DNA from: Centrapalus pauciflorus
Taxonomy: Eukaryota; Streptophyta; Magnoliopsida; Asterales; Asteraceae
Length of the DNA stretch: 64,000 nucleotides
Assembly: GCA_020465985.1 (NCBI GenBank)
Contig: JAANYP010002796.1
Span: forward strand, 691,138-755,137
Reading direction: 5' to 3'
A program made the position numbers and the translations under genes. Positions within the stretch are counted from its first letter, which is position 1. Each line of letters starts with the position of its first letter. Positions 1 to 15,002 of the stretch are shown one piece after another. The notes under the pieces were generated by a model. It made no database searches, was not told the origin of the DNA, and saw only the letters and a program-made list of their open reading frames with translations.

Positions 1-389
1 ACTCAAGATAATGACAATCAATCATGAAATGACTTGGTTCCTCGGTACGCTTCTCAGTTGTTAATTCAACAGACCCATGGAAAGTCTTACTTATATAACA
101 TGTGTTCATAAAGCATTTATATACCAATCATCATTTCAACGCTGCTATATTCATGTTTAAAACGTGGTGTATTTTTATGTTTTCTTCGTAATTTGTCCCA
201 TTCTCATAATGTGTATTTTACAACACCTCGAAAATCAGAAACCCATACATAAAACACAGATCTACAAATTGACAAATGAATTTAAACAAATTATCTTAAA
301 ACAAACTCAAGGTATCTAGATGATTTGTTGTAAGTACTGCGTATAAGAAATCTGAAGCAAATCAAAAGTAAAAACGGGATGAAAATAAT
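1..389. other. AT-rich DNA, no gene seen
   Basis: No open frame of note, no recognisable domain and no clear repeat boundary. It could be intron or downstream sequence of the leader-like segment that follows if that segment is a first exon on the minus strand. Confidence 0.4.
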
Positions 390-900
390 ACCTGATATTA
401 GGGTTTCGGGCGGCGGTGACGATTCTGGTTCTAGTGGCGGCGCTGCACCAGGGACGGACGCAACGACAGTGGTTGTGTGGTGGTGGCAGCCGAGAGAGAG
501 AAACACACGGTTTGGTTGCGGTAGCCGAGTAGGAGAGATGAGTGTGTGAGTGTCAAGAGATCTTACGTGAGGTGAGTGTCGAGAGATAAGTACGTGAGGT
601 GAATGTCGAGGGAGAGAGGCGGAGCGGTGAGGATCAGAGTGGTGGTCAGGCAACAACGGCGGCTAGGGTTTGGCCGTCGACGAACCGCGAAGACGAAGAG
701 CGAGCGAGCGAGCAGGAGGGATACGAGTAGGTGAGTTGGTGGTTGCTGGAGTCGCCGACGGAGAGAGTCGGCGGGGGAGGTTGTCGCCGTCGGTGAGCAG
801 ATCGGGAGTGTTGAGCGGTGCGTGTCTGTGTGTTTGGGAGGCCAAGAAGGCAAGAAAGAAGGGAAACGGGAAAAGAGGGGATCCGATCCAGGTCTGACCC
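390..900 (-). other. GC-rich leader-like segment, possible first exon
   Basis: A sharp island of GC-rich, GA-rich sequence in AT-rich DNA. Read on the minus strand it ends with AACCCTAATATCAG followed by GTATTATT near 390, which looks like an exon end with a splice donor. Its short frames do not resemble any protein I know. A similar island with a donor in the same context lies at 39181-39600. It may be the 5' exon of a gene that leaves the window at position 1, or a gene leader captured by a Helitron, since a degraded Helitron 3' end follows at about 1331-1356. Confidence 0.3.
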
Positions 901-1373
901 AACCTAATATTTTAAAACATTTTTAATAACTTCTGCACCTTAAATTTTATTAGATAGATTTATATGAGATTTTATTAAAATTAAATAGGATAATAAATTA
1001 AAATTTAAGATAAATAATACTGGTTATAAAAAATACAAAATCATTTTAACAAAACACAATAGTCAAGAAATGAACAAATAATGAAAATACAAATATAAAA
1101 AATCAATTTAATACATCATATAATAAAAAATAAGTTAATAATATCATTAATAAAAATTTGTAACTTTATTTCATAATGTTTATCAAAATTAAATACTAAA
1201 TTAAATCTATACATGATGTTTAATTTAAACTATTACCCAAATGTGCATAAAAATAAACCGACATACAATATGATATATTATTTTTATGTCATTATTTAAG
1301 TAAAAACAAAAAATTATGTGATTGCACATAACCCGAGCAACGCACGAGTTTTCTGGAAAAGGGTATCACACTA
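901..1373 (+). mobile_element. Degraded Helitron 3' end in AT-rich DNA
   Basis: The stretch TGATTGCACATAACCCGAGC followed by AACGCACGAG at about 1319-1350 closely matches the 3' end of the Helitron that finishes at 2271, but the hairpin is mutated and the terminal CTAG is not clear. The 5' end was not found. The rest is AT-rich with no gene. Confidence 0.35.
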
Positions 1374-2271
1374 TCTATAATTTTATAATAATATAATATA
1401 TTATTTATATTTATTATTTACTGAATGTTGAATTTAAAAAAATGCAACTAATTATAATATTTTGAGTAATTAAGTATTTAAATTATTTTCTAAATAGTTA
1501 AATTTCTAAACTTTATATAAATAACTATTTTAAAATTGAATCTCATATTTTAATAAAAATGATTAAGTTAACTCTAAAGTTTATAAAACAAATGATCAAG
1601 TCTCTGAACTTTTATGATTAAATATCTAAACATTTTTGTTTGTAAGGTTAATTCTGAAATTTATAGATGAATGATTAAGTTGTCTTAATTCAGGCAGATT
1701 AACGAAAAATTTTTTAAATAAAATTTAGGGTTTATTATGAAAAAAACCAACATGTTTTAATGTTTTTTGTGGTTTCGTCCCTCCATGTTATTTTTTCCAT
1801 AAAAGTTCTTAAGTTATTCTTTTGTTTTTGGTTTATTGAAATTTGGACATTAAAACCCAGTTTTTCAGTTTTTTAAAACCCGGTTCACATATTATAACCG
1901 GGATCTAATGTCCAAATTTTCACTAAACCAAAAAGAAAAGAATAACTTAAGGTTTTTTATGGAAAAAAATAACATGGAATGACGAAAACGTAAAAAACAT
2001 GAAAACGTTTTGGTTTTTTCATGATAAACCCTGAATTTTATATGACACTTTTACCATCATTTTATATTTTCATGACAATTTTAACATTCATTTTATATTT
2101 TATTGATAGTTTATTATAATTGAGATGTGTTTTAAAAGCATAGTAACTTAAATAATATAAAAGCTTTTAAAATAAACTGAAATCCAATAACATATATTTT
2201 ATTATGTTATTATTTAATTAGAAAAATATGTGATTGCACATCACCCGAGCAACGCACGGGTATTCAACTAG
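1374..2271 (+). mobile_element. Non-autonomous Helitron
   Basis: It starts with TCTATAATTTTATAATAATA directly after an A. It ends with the hairpin CCCGAGCAACGCACGGG followed a few bases later by CTAG, directly before a T. TC start, 3' hairpin, CTRR end and A-to-T insertion without a target duplication are the Helitron signature. No Rep/helicase coding sequence is present. A foldback element is nested inside at 1728-2031. The 5' boundary is less certain than the 3' end. Confidence 0.55.
1728..2031. mobile_element. Foldback MITE, family A, copy 1
   Basis: Nearly the whole element is an inverted repeat: it begins GGGTTTATTATGAAAAAAAC and ends with the reverse complement of the same sequence (CATGATAAACCC). 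The flanking nonamers taaaattta and tgaatttta agree at 7 of 9 positions, consistent with an old 9-bp target duplication. Copies 2 and 3 at 23499 and 31374 have perfect 9-bp duplications, which points to a Mutator-type origin. No coding capacity. Confidence 0.75.
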
Positions 2272-5200
2272 TTTGGGTTGTGTTAAACGCACACCCTTAC
2301 TTTTTTTTTTTTTAATGATTACACACCACCATAGTATGTATCATCTTGTCGATTATGTAATTTATGTAATTTCAAGTAGCATATCAACTATAATTAAAAG
2401 ATTTATTAATTCCCCTTATATATTACCCAAGAAGGAGAGAGAGTGTGATTCTCTCCTTCAATCTAGGCCATTAGATCTTGTAGGATTAAATCCCAACCAC
2501 TTAAATTAGTTGACTTATTTCACTTCACAACGTACAAGTGTTTGAAGCGTTTGTTCATCAAAACCGATTACCCACGTTACATTCCACCACGTCCCATAAC
2601 TTCCCTAGGCAGCTTCAACACAATACACAAAAGGTGAACATCAACGATAATCTGTCTGGTCATCATCGATTATGATTCCTCCCGTAGATTCTTTTTTATT
2701 TCCCTATCCTGTACGATTCTAATTATTCTTCTTTTTCACATTCTTCTGAATCTGCTGCCTATACTCTTCCTAGACATGAAAAAAAAAATCAAAATCCGGT
2801 GAGTTTGTGTTTGCGAGTGCATATCACTCGATGTGAATTGCAATGGAGAAGATGATTTTGGCAGTGCAAAAGAACGTTCAAGAGGTTATGCCGACATGTT
2901 CGAAGTTCCAAAATCATTAATCTTATACGATTTTTTGGTGTCAAACTTGTGAAACTGCATTCACCGTGTTGCTTCTCTTCTCCAACTCGAAACCCCCTAC
3001 TCCACTGTTCCGTGCTATTTATGATACCCTTATCTGAAACCCCCTTGTGTAAGGTATGATTTTGTTGGTTAATTTCTATGTCTTTAGCATTCAATCATGG
3101 TGAAATTTAGGGTTCCTATAGTCCCCCTCTTCTTTCCTCATCCAATTATGTGTTTCTTATTAGCATGATCAATATATAATTTTGAAGTAATTTTTAATTC
3201 TGACATGATGGTTTGCACTACATTTGTGTGTTGTTGTTACTGTTTGGATTGATCTAAGTTTTGTTCTTCTAAATATGTTAATGTCCGATTTAATTTTGGT
3301 TCTGAGATCCAATCTGCATAGCATTTTGTGGAAATCAATCATCCTTCTAATTTGACAAACCAACACCAAATTGAAAATCGCATGTGTTTTGTTTGATCTT
3401 CGCATTCTAACCATGCTCCCGTGAATTAAAAGGTAGTTCTTATGATTTTTTACTTTTTTGGATTAATTTTCTTTTCCTTGACCCGATAAAAAACAGTGCG
3501 TCGCGTATATATAGGAATTTGTTGCAAGGTTCGTAATATAGAGATTGCAGTGAATAGCCTGTGAGCACAGCAGACGTAAACAAAATAAAATTCTCTTCAG
3601 ATGAAACGGAGATGGTGTTGGGAGAAGTGTTAATGGTTCCACAACGCCCAGTCGCACGGTTGCATTCCGATCGTCATATAGCAAGATGGCTTCCAAAACC
3701 GATTATGGAATTTACCCGACGTGACATAAGCTAGCCCACGATTGCAAAACGTGAGTTGCTTTTCAGGTTTATGCATTCTTAATTCTTTCACTAGACAATA
3801 AATTTAAAATTATTACTCAATTTGGATCCATTATTGATCAATGTTATTTAAAAATTATTTGTGTGCTCAGCTTCCAATGGCATGAAGTTAATGCTTATAT
3901 AAATCATGAGCTTTAAGCCTAGATGTGAGGTTTAATTAACTTAGGTGATATATATATCGGACATTCGGACTGCAAAGTTACTAATCCGATGCTTTATAAA
4001 TGTTCTATTCATAAGCATATTAGTACTTTGTAGATTCAAAAAGGATAGAAGTTTCATAACTTCTAAATGCCATAAGTCTTAAACAATCCTCTATTATTTA
4101 TTCTTGATAAATCGAGTCAAAAATATGAAGCTACAAACAACAAACTTACTTGGCCCATCTTCACATAAATATGTTTAAAATCCTCGTTCTACTTTCCTCT
4201 TATGATTTATCGTGTATATATGAATTGCCTATATAAATCATTGCCAATGCACACCCACACATAACAACCATAATCCTATATGGGTTGTATACAAAGAGGA
4301 TTTATAATTAAGCAATCTATCACTGTATGTACATAGCACATTTTGACAAAGATGGCTAGCTGGACACAAGTTCATATGCATAACATTATATATGGACGAA
4401 GTGACTAAGTTAGCTATCGAAGAAAAAATGACTTTTCTCGTAAAGGACTTGCCATGAATTATATGTTCAAAATCTTTAAAGGTAAAACACACATGTGTGG
4501 TATGAAGTATAAATGTTAGACCATTATATGAAAAAGATATATTTCTTGGTGAAATTTGTTCGAATTGAAGGTGGGAATAGCATTTAAGCAAAATGTATAT
4601 GTTCATTGTTAAATTTGAGAAATTATTAATGTTAATTGTCCGTAAAGGGGAGAGAGGATAGCTTGATGAATTGTTGCCATCAGACTATAGGTACATCCTC
4701 GCCATGTTAATTAGAAAGGTTATAAATTCAATCATTTCAGCTTTTCTTTTTGTGTTGATTCTATCATTTATACAACGTTTGTTTAGGTATCCTGGGATAA
4801 ATAAATCCATTATTTAAACATGAACAAATCATATGTCAAGAAAATCATTATGCATATTTAACTACTTCAGGGTTCTTGGGAATGAATAATTCCACAAATG
4901 AACTTTTTTTTAAAGTTGCCCAACAATAGGTGTGTTCTTCAATCAGATGAAATTGTTGTTTTGGTTGCCAACAATGGTTGCGGACACGGTAGGGACGGCA
5001 GGAGGAGGACGAGGGATAAAGATTTTGTGCAATTATGCTAACATATATATTTGGTGACTAAATACCATAAAACATATGACTAAAACATTATGTTAATTAT
5101 TATACTAATGATTGATGAATTGAATTACATTTCAGATTAATACCAATTTTGCCCTTAGAAACTAATTTCACTTATGGTCCTTAATGAATTGATTAAGTTT

Positions 5201-5639
5201 TTACTTTACAATTAATTATTTGGATATTCATAAATGTTTAATTAATAAGTACTTTACCTATATATTAATAAGTTTCACAACTATTAATTTTAAATATATA
5301 TTTATTTATTTCTACAGAAAATTATATATTTTTTTATTAATTTTTGTTTTATAAAATATTTTCCAATCTATTTATATATTTAATTAATTTATCATTCTTA
5401 TCTTCATATATTAATTTTTAAATGATAATAAAGGTGTTTTTGAAATTTGGAACATGTAAATATATACATTCATTTATAAATTATAAAAATCATTTATTCT
5501 TAATTTATAGACTTTTATTGGTAGAATATTGTGTATTTCACATATGAATTTCAAAAACAATATGAATAACATTTAAAAATTAGTATATGAAAATAAGAAG
5601 GATAAATTAATTAAATATATAGATAGATAAAACAGTTCT
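2272..5639. other. Intergenic, nothing firmly identifiable
   Basis: AT-rich DNA without a supported gene. One short stretch at about 3602-3725 on the plus strand follows a plausible acceptor (ttctcttcag) and stays open for about 45 codons, with a fragment reading RHIARWLPKPIMEF, but I recognise no family and see no partner exon. From 2780 to 3100 there are only short frames. Confidence 0.35.
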
Positions 5640-5689
5640 CAAAAACTAATATCGACATGCAGCAGATTACACAAAACTCAGTACTGAAC

Positions 5690-5835
5690 TCCCTCGGCTC
5701 CTACTTCGGCCGCTGCTGCGGCTGAGACCCCACAGTGTGACTGCCTGAGACACGGAAGACTCGAAAACATAAGCTGGACAGCCCGTGAGTACGCGAGAGT
5801 TAGACTCTGCAACATAACACATAACATGTACAAAG
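5690..5835 (-). mobile_element. Inverted fragment of the solo-LTR family
   Basis: Read on the minus strand, this closely matches about 9490-9620 inside the solo LTR at 8082-9855, including CGCGTACTCACG, AGCTGTCCAGCTTATG and TTTTCGAGTCTTC. It is a truncated piece of a second copy of the same LTR in the opposite orientation. The open frame across it is not a gene. Confidence 0.7.
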
Positions 5836-5976
5836 TCGAAAGTGCAGAGTTATTTGATGTCATTTTCCCTTTTATTTATTATTTCTTTAATGTTTTCGTT
5901 TAAAGAAAAACTACTAAAATATAATACAATGAATCTAATAATTTGCATTATCAATCATTAATATTTTTTTATAAAG

Positions 5977-6189
5977 TCATCTAACAAAGACGAGACAAAA
6001 TATAATTAAGAAACGACAAACATTTTTTATTCCATCAAACTCACAAATATTGTTCCATTCTAGTGGTACAACATTAACATCAATGTTTTTCTGGGCTTCT
6101 TTATAAGCGAGTAACCGATTTTTATACATTTTTTCCCACTCACTTGATCTTTTCCCTTTTCTTTTTGGGGACCCGGAAACTTCTAGCAT
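5977..6189 (-). pseudogene. C-terminal tail of OTU-like MULE protein, left arm
   Basis: This 70-codon frame contains SSEWEKMYKNRLLAYKEAQK and continues past the conserved part. It is the inverted counterpart of the broken frame at about 6690-6850. Plant MULE-associated OTU-like proteins often end with a similar short tail after the core, so I read it as a displaced C-terminus. It has no start or upstream core of its own and cannot encode a working enzyme. Confidence 0.4.
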
Positions 6190-6504
6190 CAGATGTCCCT
6201 CCTCTAAATCAACCTACACAAAATGGTTGTCATGTATGAATGCAATTGTGATTGATTGTTTAAGTTTGGGATGCAATTAATTTAATATATGAGACATAAT
6301 TTTGAATAATAAAATATTAATAAAGACAAATTCATAATAATTATTATTAATTAAAAACAAAAAAATAACGTTTTGAGTTTATATTTTTCTACTTTAAGAA
6401 AAAGTAAACCTTTTTTAAATAAAAAAATAAATGTAAAAATATTCAAAAAGTATTAAAAATATTTTTCACATTTTAAAATGTTTACATAAACAACTTTTTG
6501 CACC

Positions 6505-6850
6505 AGATAGACATTGGATGTGGATGCCTCACACTGGTCCTTTGATTGCGAATAAGTATAAATGCATTGTTTATTTCATATCAACTTCACTTTGCAAACA
6601 TATTTTCCACTTAGGTCAAAACCATTGTCCCGAACTTAACCTATCAATCGCAATTGCATTTGTACATATCAACCATTTTGTGAAGGTTGATTTAGAGGAG
6701 GGGCATTAGATGCCGGAAGTTTCTGGGTTTTCAAAAAGAAATGAAAAAAATTAAGTGAGTGGGAGGAAATGTATAGAGATCGGTTACTCGTTTATAGAGA
6801 AGCTCACAGAAACATTGATTTTAATATTGTACCATTGGAATGAACAATGT
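6505..6850 (+). pseudogene. OTU-like cysteine protease fragment from a MULE
   Basis: The frame reads HWMWMPHTGPLIANKYKCIV, later FHLGQNHCPEL, then IAFVHINHFVKVDLEEGH. The spacing of W..MP..G.LIA.KYN and the later NHFV.V.L resembles the OTU/protease-like domain carried by many plant Mutator-like elements. In that family the His in NHF is a candidate catalytic residue. A stop follows at 6707-6709, and the downstream tail is frameshifted and interrupted. The upstream half of the domain is absent. It is a remnant; the family assignment comes from pattern memory and is moderate. Confidence 0.45.
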
Positions 6851-7045
6851 TTGTGAGTTTGATAGAATGAAAAAATGTTTGTCATTTCTTAATTATATTT
6901 TGTTTCATCTTTGTTAAATGACTTTATAAAGAAATATTAATGTAATGTCTTGTGATTGATAATGCAAATTATTAGATTCATTAAATTATATTTTATTACT
7001 TTTTATTTAAATGAAAACATTAAAAAAAAATAAAGAAAAAATAAA

Positions 7046-8076
7046 GTATGCATCATTACCTAATAATTATATAAAACAAATAAAACATTTTATATCATTA
7101 TTGTGTAATAATTATGGTTAGAAAGTATGCATTATTGTGTAATGATTATTTTAAAAATAGAAATAGAAGGTCCATTGAGATATTAAAAGGTCCATTTAGA
7201 CTCCCCTAAATATATGGATTCAACTAAGCCTATATATAGAGTCTTCTAAAGTTATGAAACCAACTATCCAGTGGCATAAATATATAGATTCAACTAAGCC
7301 TATATATACGAATCAGTTCTTGCCAATAATAACTAAAAGCTTTCTTATGTTATGAAAACCGCAAAACCAGCTTATGTGATTTTATTGTACTTTATTTTGT
7401 TTGTTTATTAGTATGATATTTAATTTTCCGTCTGTATTGTTAATTAGTTGGTTTGGAATGGTTGTGAACTAAAACACAAAATTTGGAAAATATAAGTTTT
7501 GTTTGTAAAAATGGTATCCCGTGCAACGCATGGGTATTACACTAGTTTATTAGAAATTTATGTAATTTTTTTGTAAAAAAGTTAACTGAATTTTATGGAT
7601 GAGATGCATCATAGAAAGATATGCTACTAGACTAACATATTGCCAAATTCAATCTATTTTCACAACTTTATCACAAAGAATTGAAAATCAGAAAGTTCAC
7701 CTTTTATCTTACCATAATTGAAAAAATTAAAACCTGCATGCATTACTTTTTTTTTTTTTTAAATAGAAAAATGCAGAACTACTTTTAAAAATTGTGTAGC
7801 AATGATAATCGTTTAAACAATTTGCTCTTCTCTGGTTTGAAGTAAGAAAAAAAACAAAGAAAAATGGCAAATTTCAAATAAAATTAAAGATATGCATGAA
7901 ATGGCAAATTTCAAATAAATTAAATTTTTTTGCGTTGTGTATCGTTGATATATAAATTCATATTTTAATATTAACATTTCTGTAATTTACAATCTTTGTT
8001 ATTTTACGAAACTAATGTATTTAATTAGTTTTAAGAAAACTAAATTTGTTATTAATTTTATTTATTATTTCTTTTG
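7046..8076 (+). other. AT-rich DNA with a Helitron 3' end at 7518-7545
   Basis: The sequence CCCGTGCAACGCATGGGTAT, then TACACTAG directly before T at 7546, is a typical Helitron 3' terminus (hairpin, short spacer, CTAG). The matching 5' end was not identified, so the element's length is unknown; it may span part of the MULE remnant. A motif of about 35 bp (TGGATTCAACTAAGCCTATA at 7217 and a near copy at 7288) occurs twice. No gene is seen. Confidence 0.45.
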
Positions 8077-8081
8077 TTTTG

Positions 8082-9855
8082 TGTAACATCCCGGATTTGA
8101 GCCTGGTACGTGGATTTAATTTATTGGCTCATTTATTTTAATAATTATTGCGTGTTCCAATTAAATTCCATTTCGTGGATTTAACGTGTCAAGATGGAGT
8201 GATACGTGTCTCCGAGCTAATAATTAGTGGATTAATTATCTCCTTGAGATCGTGGATTTAATTGGGTCCTAATGATATAAATTGTGAAAAAGTGATATCG
8301 GGTTCGGATTTAATGGGTTCGGAACCGGATTGAGGATAAAGACGTACATATATTGAGTCCCTTTCACTCTTTTTCCTTATCCTTTCATTCTCCTTTTTTC
8401 AAAACCCAGAGAAAACCCCAAAAGGGTGTGAGTGTGTGTGCGTTTGTGTGAGCTCCAGCTGAAGAAGCCTGCCTTCAATTCCAAAACTGATTGTGAAATT
8501 GTGGAATTCATCTTCACCATCTTCCTTTTGGTGTTCTTGAAGATTTTGAGGTACGAATTCATGATTTTGGGTAGCTAATTCTTGAGATATATGTGTGCCA
8601 TATGTAGAATTTAGTTTCTATAGTATTTTGGGTGTTTGTGTATGAGTTTGATGTATTTTGATGCTGGAAATCGGGTGAGGAGGAGGTTAAAACCTCTGGT
8701 TCAGCTATGGAGTTCGAAGGGCAGATTCTGCTGTCTGGCAAAAGCGCGGCGCGCAAATGGGAAAAGCGCGGCGCGTAAATCAGTCTGCTAGAGAATTTTG
8801 GTTTAGTTTTATAAAAGAGTTGTGGGTCGTTAATTGGTCGGATCCCTTCGGGATATTGTTGGATTGAATTATTTGGGATTTTGGGTCTCGATAGGAGTTC
8901 CGAAAAAGGGTTTCGGGGATCGATTGTCCGTTCGGGAATATGTTTCGGGATTAGTTTAATTGTGATAATTGTGTTGGATTGAGTTATGTTTGATTGAATT
9001 GCGTGGCTATCGAGTTTGTGATAACATGTGAGACCCGTGATGTGTTCAGGTGCTAGCCGATCACGTGCCGAGCCGCATTGAGAGTTCGGGTTTCGATTGC
9101 TTTCGGGTATCGGTGAGTACTCGAGTTCTTTTCAAACGCACGTGCATTCTTTCGAGTCATCTGTGTGGTTGTGATATATATGTGTATGAGACTGTGATAG
9201 CGCGCAGGTATGAGCTTCTCTACCCTATACGTGCTATATGTGTTTGAATTGCAGGTGTCCGCGATATGTGATCGCGCAGGCTGACTGTCCCTAACCAGTC
9301 ACGAGATATGAGGCTGTATATATACGGCAGTGATATTGCCAGGTCGCTCCTGTGCCTATTGAGTAGCTAACCGCTGCTGTGTGCGGCCTGTTAGCTGGGG
9401 AACGTGGTCCCCTTTTGAGCAGAGATATGTGTTATGCATCGAGTTGCATATGTGTACTGAGATATATGTGTTGTGTAGGTTATGTGTGCTTACCTGCAGT
9501 GTCTAACCCTCGCGTACTCACGAGCTGTCCAGCTTATGTTTTCGAGTCTTCTGTGTGTCAGGCAGTCATACTGTGGGATCGCAGTCACAACCGCAACAGC
9601 CGAAGTAGGGATCGGGGCAGTTTAGAGCCGTGTATGCTGACTGTATTTTGATGCTAGACTTTAGAGTTGTCATCAATACTCTGTTGTGTTTATGTATCAG
9701 TGTCGGTTATGAGACGATGTATGACTCCGTGTTAAAAGTTTTAATTAACAGTGTTTTCCGCTAATCCTGTGACATGTGCATTATGAGATGATTGCGTTAT
9801 TGCCACCTGTGTATTGTATTGACGTGGCATTTGTGTGAGAATTGTGGGTGTGACA
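8082..9855 (+). mobile_element. Solo LTR of an LTR retrotransposon
   Basis: It begins TGTAACATCCCGG and ends GGGTGTGACA, so it has TG...CA ends with a short imperfect inverted repeat. The 5 bases TTTTG occur immediately before (8077-8081) and immediately after (9856-9860), a perfect target-site duplication. There is no internal gag-pol, primer-binding site or second LTR, so the element has been reduced to one LTR by recombination. The TGTAACA-type start is common in plant Ty3/gypsy LTRs, but the superfamily cannot be decided without internal sequence. Frames inside it are incidental. Orientation is inferred from the TGTAACA end. Confidence 0.85.
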
Positions 9856-9860
9856 TTTTG

Positions 9861-11158
9861 ATTATAAATTTCTTTACCATTTAACCTATTTATTTACTAA
9901 ATACAATCATGAGTAATTTAAATTAACATATAAGAAAATTATCAATTATTACTAGTAATTATTAAAACCAATATGTTATAAAAACAAAACATATAAATAT
10001 ATATAGGTAGAAGAAGTCCTGGAAGATCGGTGAGCTTTTATTATCAGACAGTTAAAAGTTCAGTCAATGAGCATTGGACAGATGTGCTCACTGACTCCGA
10101 GACATTTGTATAAGTTTCCAATCTTGGCGGAAATGTTTCAAATGTCCAAGGCATGACTGACTATACCTTTTTGCACCCTGTACGATTAAAATCTACCTTT
10201 ATTAATGTGCAAGACAAAAACATTATTATTCTATTTGGTACCTTTGTCCTTGGTCTGCTACTTCAAGGACAATTATTAAATGTTTTCTACCCAGCCAATT
10301 AGAAGTTGACAACATCAAAATATGGTTGAGAGCATTAAATGCAAGGTTGCTTATATAAGCAAATGTTCATATCGAAAATGGATGTTGTTGGTGCACCGTC
10401 TTATTAAAGTCTTACGAACAAGTATTTCAGCGAGAGAACTTCTCGGCGAACAAATACTAATTGTTTCCAACTCCCACAATTAGTTAAGTTGGTGCATGAA
10501 GTACTTAGTGAGCACCTTTGTTTTCAAAGTAAACAATTTAAAATATGTTTTAATTGTTCTACTTTCGCAACTCTTTTTAATTTGTTTAATCATATATAAT
10601 AACAAATTAATCCTTGAAAAATCTGTTATGTTTTTGAAGATTACATTCAACCCCCTTTCTGTAACCATTGTGTAACTGTATTAACTTGTTTTTCATTTCA
10701 ACAGAACAAATAGTTATTATTATTATTGTTTTTAGAATAACAAATCAATTTTTACAATTAAACGATTTATATACCTAAAAATTAATAAAAATGGATTAAT
10801 ATAATAAGTTAAAAATTAATAATGCAATTAAAAAATAAATAAAGTTATTAAATTACTTTCAAGGACCATATACGTAATTAATTGTAAATTTAAGAAACCA
10901 AACTCAAAAGAGTAAAATGTAATTTAAAGAGTTTAACGGTTGAATAACGGATGAGATTCCAAAAACGAAAGTAAACTGTTAAGCTAGAGACAAATTATGC
11001 AACTATGAAAGTTGAGAGATCATTTCCATAATTTTGAACAAACAACAAAGACCAATTCTGTAGTTCACTCAAAATATTGCTATATTTTGCATGAGTGTTC
11101 TACAATATATCTAATTTATTATAGTAGCATTGATTTATTAATTTATGATTGAAGTTAG
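9861..11158. other. Intergenic, possible copia-LTR remnant at 10384-10690
   Basis: From about 10384 the sequence GTTGTTGGTGCACCGTCTTA, and near 10650 the run ACATTCAACCCCCTTTCTGT, resemble parts of plant Ty1/copia LTRs. No target duplication or paired LTR was found. The remaining DNA is AT-rich without a gene. Confidence 0.25.
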
Positions 11159-14803
<3,645 letters not shown>

Positions 14804-14896
14804 GTGCTTTGATAACAAAATCAAACCTTCCAATTAACTGATGAATATCGAAGAATGAAAACCTATTAGACAAATATTTTCAATTGCATGAATGTC

Positions 14897-14907
14897 CTCT
14901 TTATAAC
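14897..14907 (-). promoter_or_regulatory. Candidate TATA box of peptide gene 1
   Basis: On the minus strand TTATAAAGAGG lies about 97 bp before the ATG at 14803, a usual distance for a plant TATA box plus a short leader. Inference from sequence and spacing only. Confidence 0.4.
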
Positions 14908-14954
14908 AATATTTTTTAATCATATTTTGTTAATTTCATTGATTACATACATTA

Positions 14955-15002
<48 letters not shown>

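Larger units (their letters stand above)
5868..7045. mobile_element. Inverted-repeat MULE-like remnant
   Basis: Two arms of roughly 390 bp (about 5868-6260 and 6649-7045) are inverted copies of each other. Both include TTTATAAAGTCAT, TAATTTGCATTATCAATCA and the coding tail of an OTU-like protein. The 390 bp between them carries the upstream part of the same protein on the plus strand. The arrangement fits a partial inverted duplication of one Mutator-like element tail. Outer ends with a target duplication were not found. Confidence 0.55.

Noticed and set aside
2789..3725. Possible gene with short exons around 2844 and 3602
   Set aside because: The frames are under 50 codons, no domain is recognised, and no consistent splice chain could be built.
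5678..5863. Minus-strand frame with poly-Ala
   Set aside because: It overlaps the inverted LTR fragment and matches the LTR at DNA level.
9050..9651. Open frames of 65 and 90 codons
   Set aside because: They lie inside the solo LTR. No domain is recognisable and LTR sequence is non-coding here.
10384..10690. Complete copia LTR retrotransposon
   Set aside because: Only LTR-like phrases are visible. There is no second LTR, primer site, coding remnant or target duplication.
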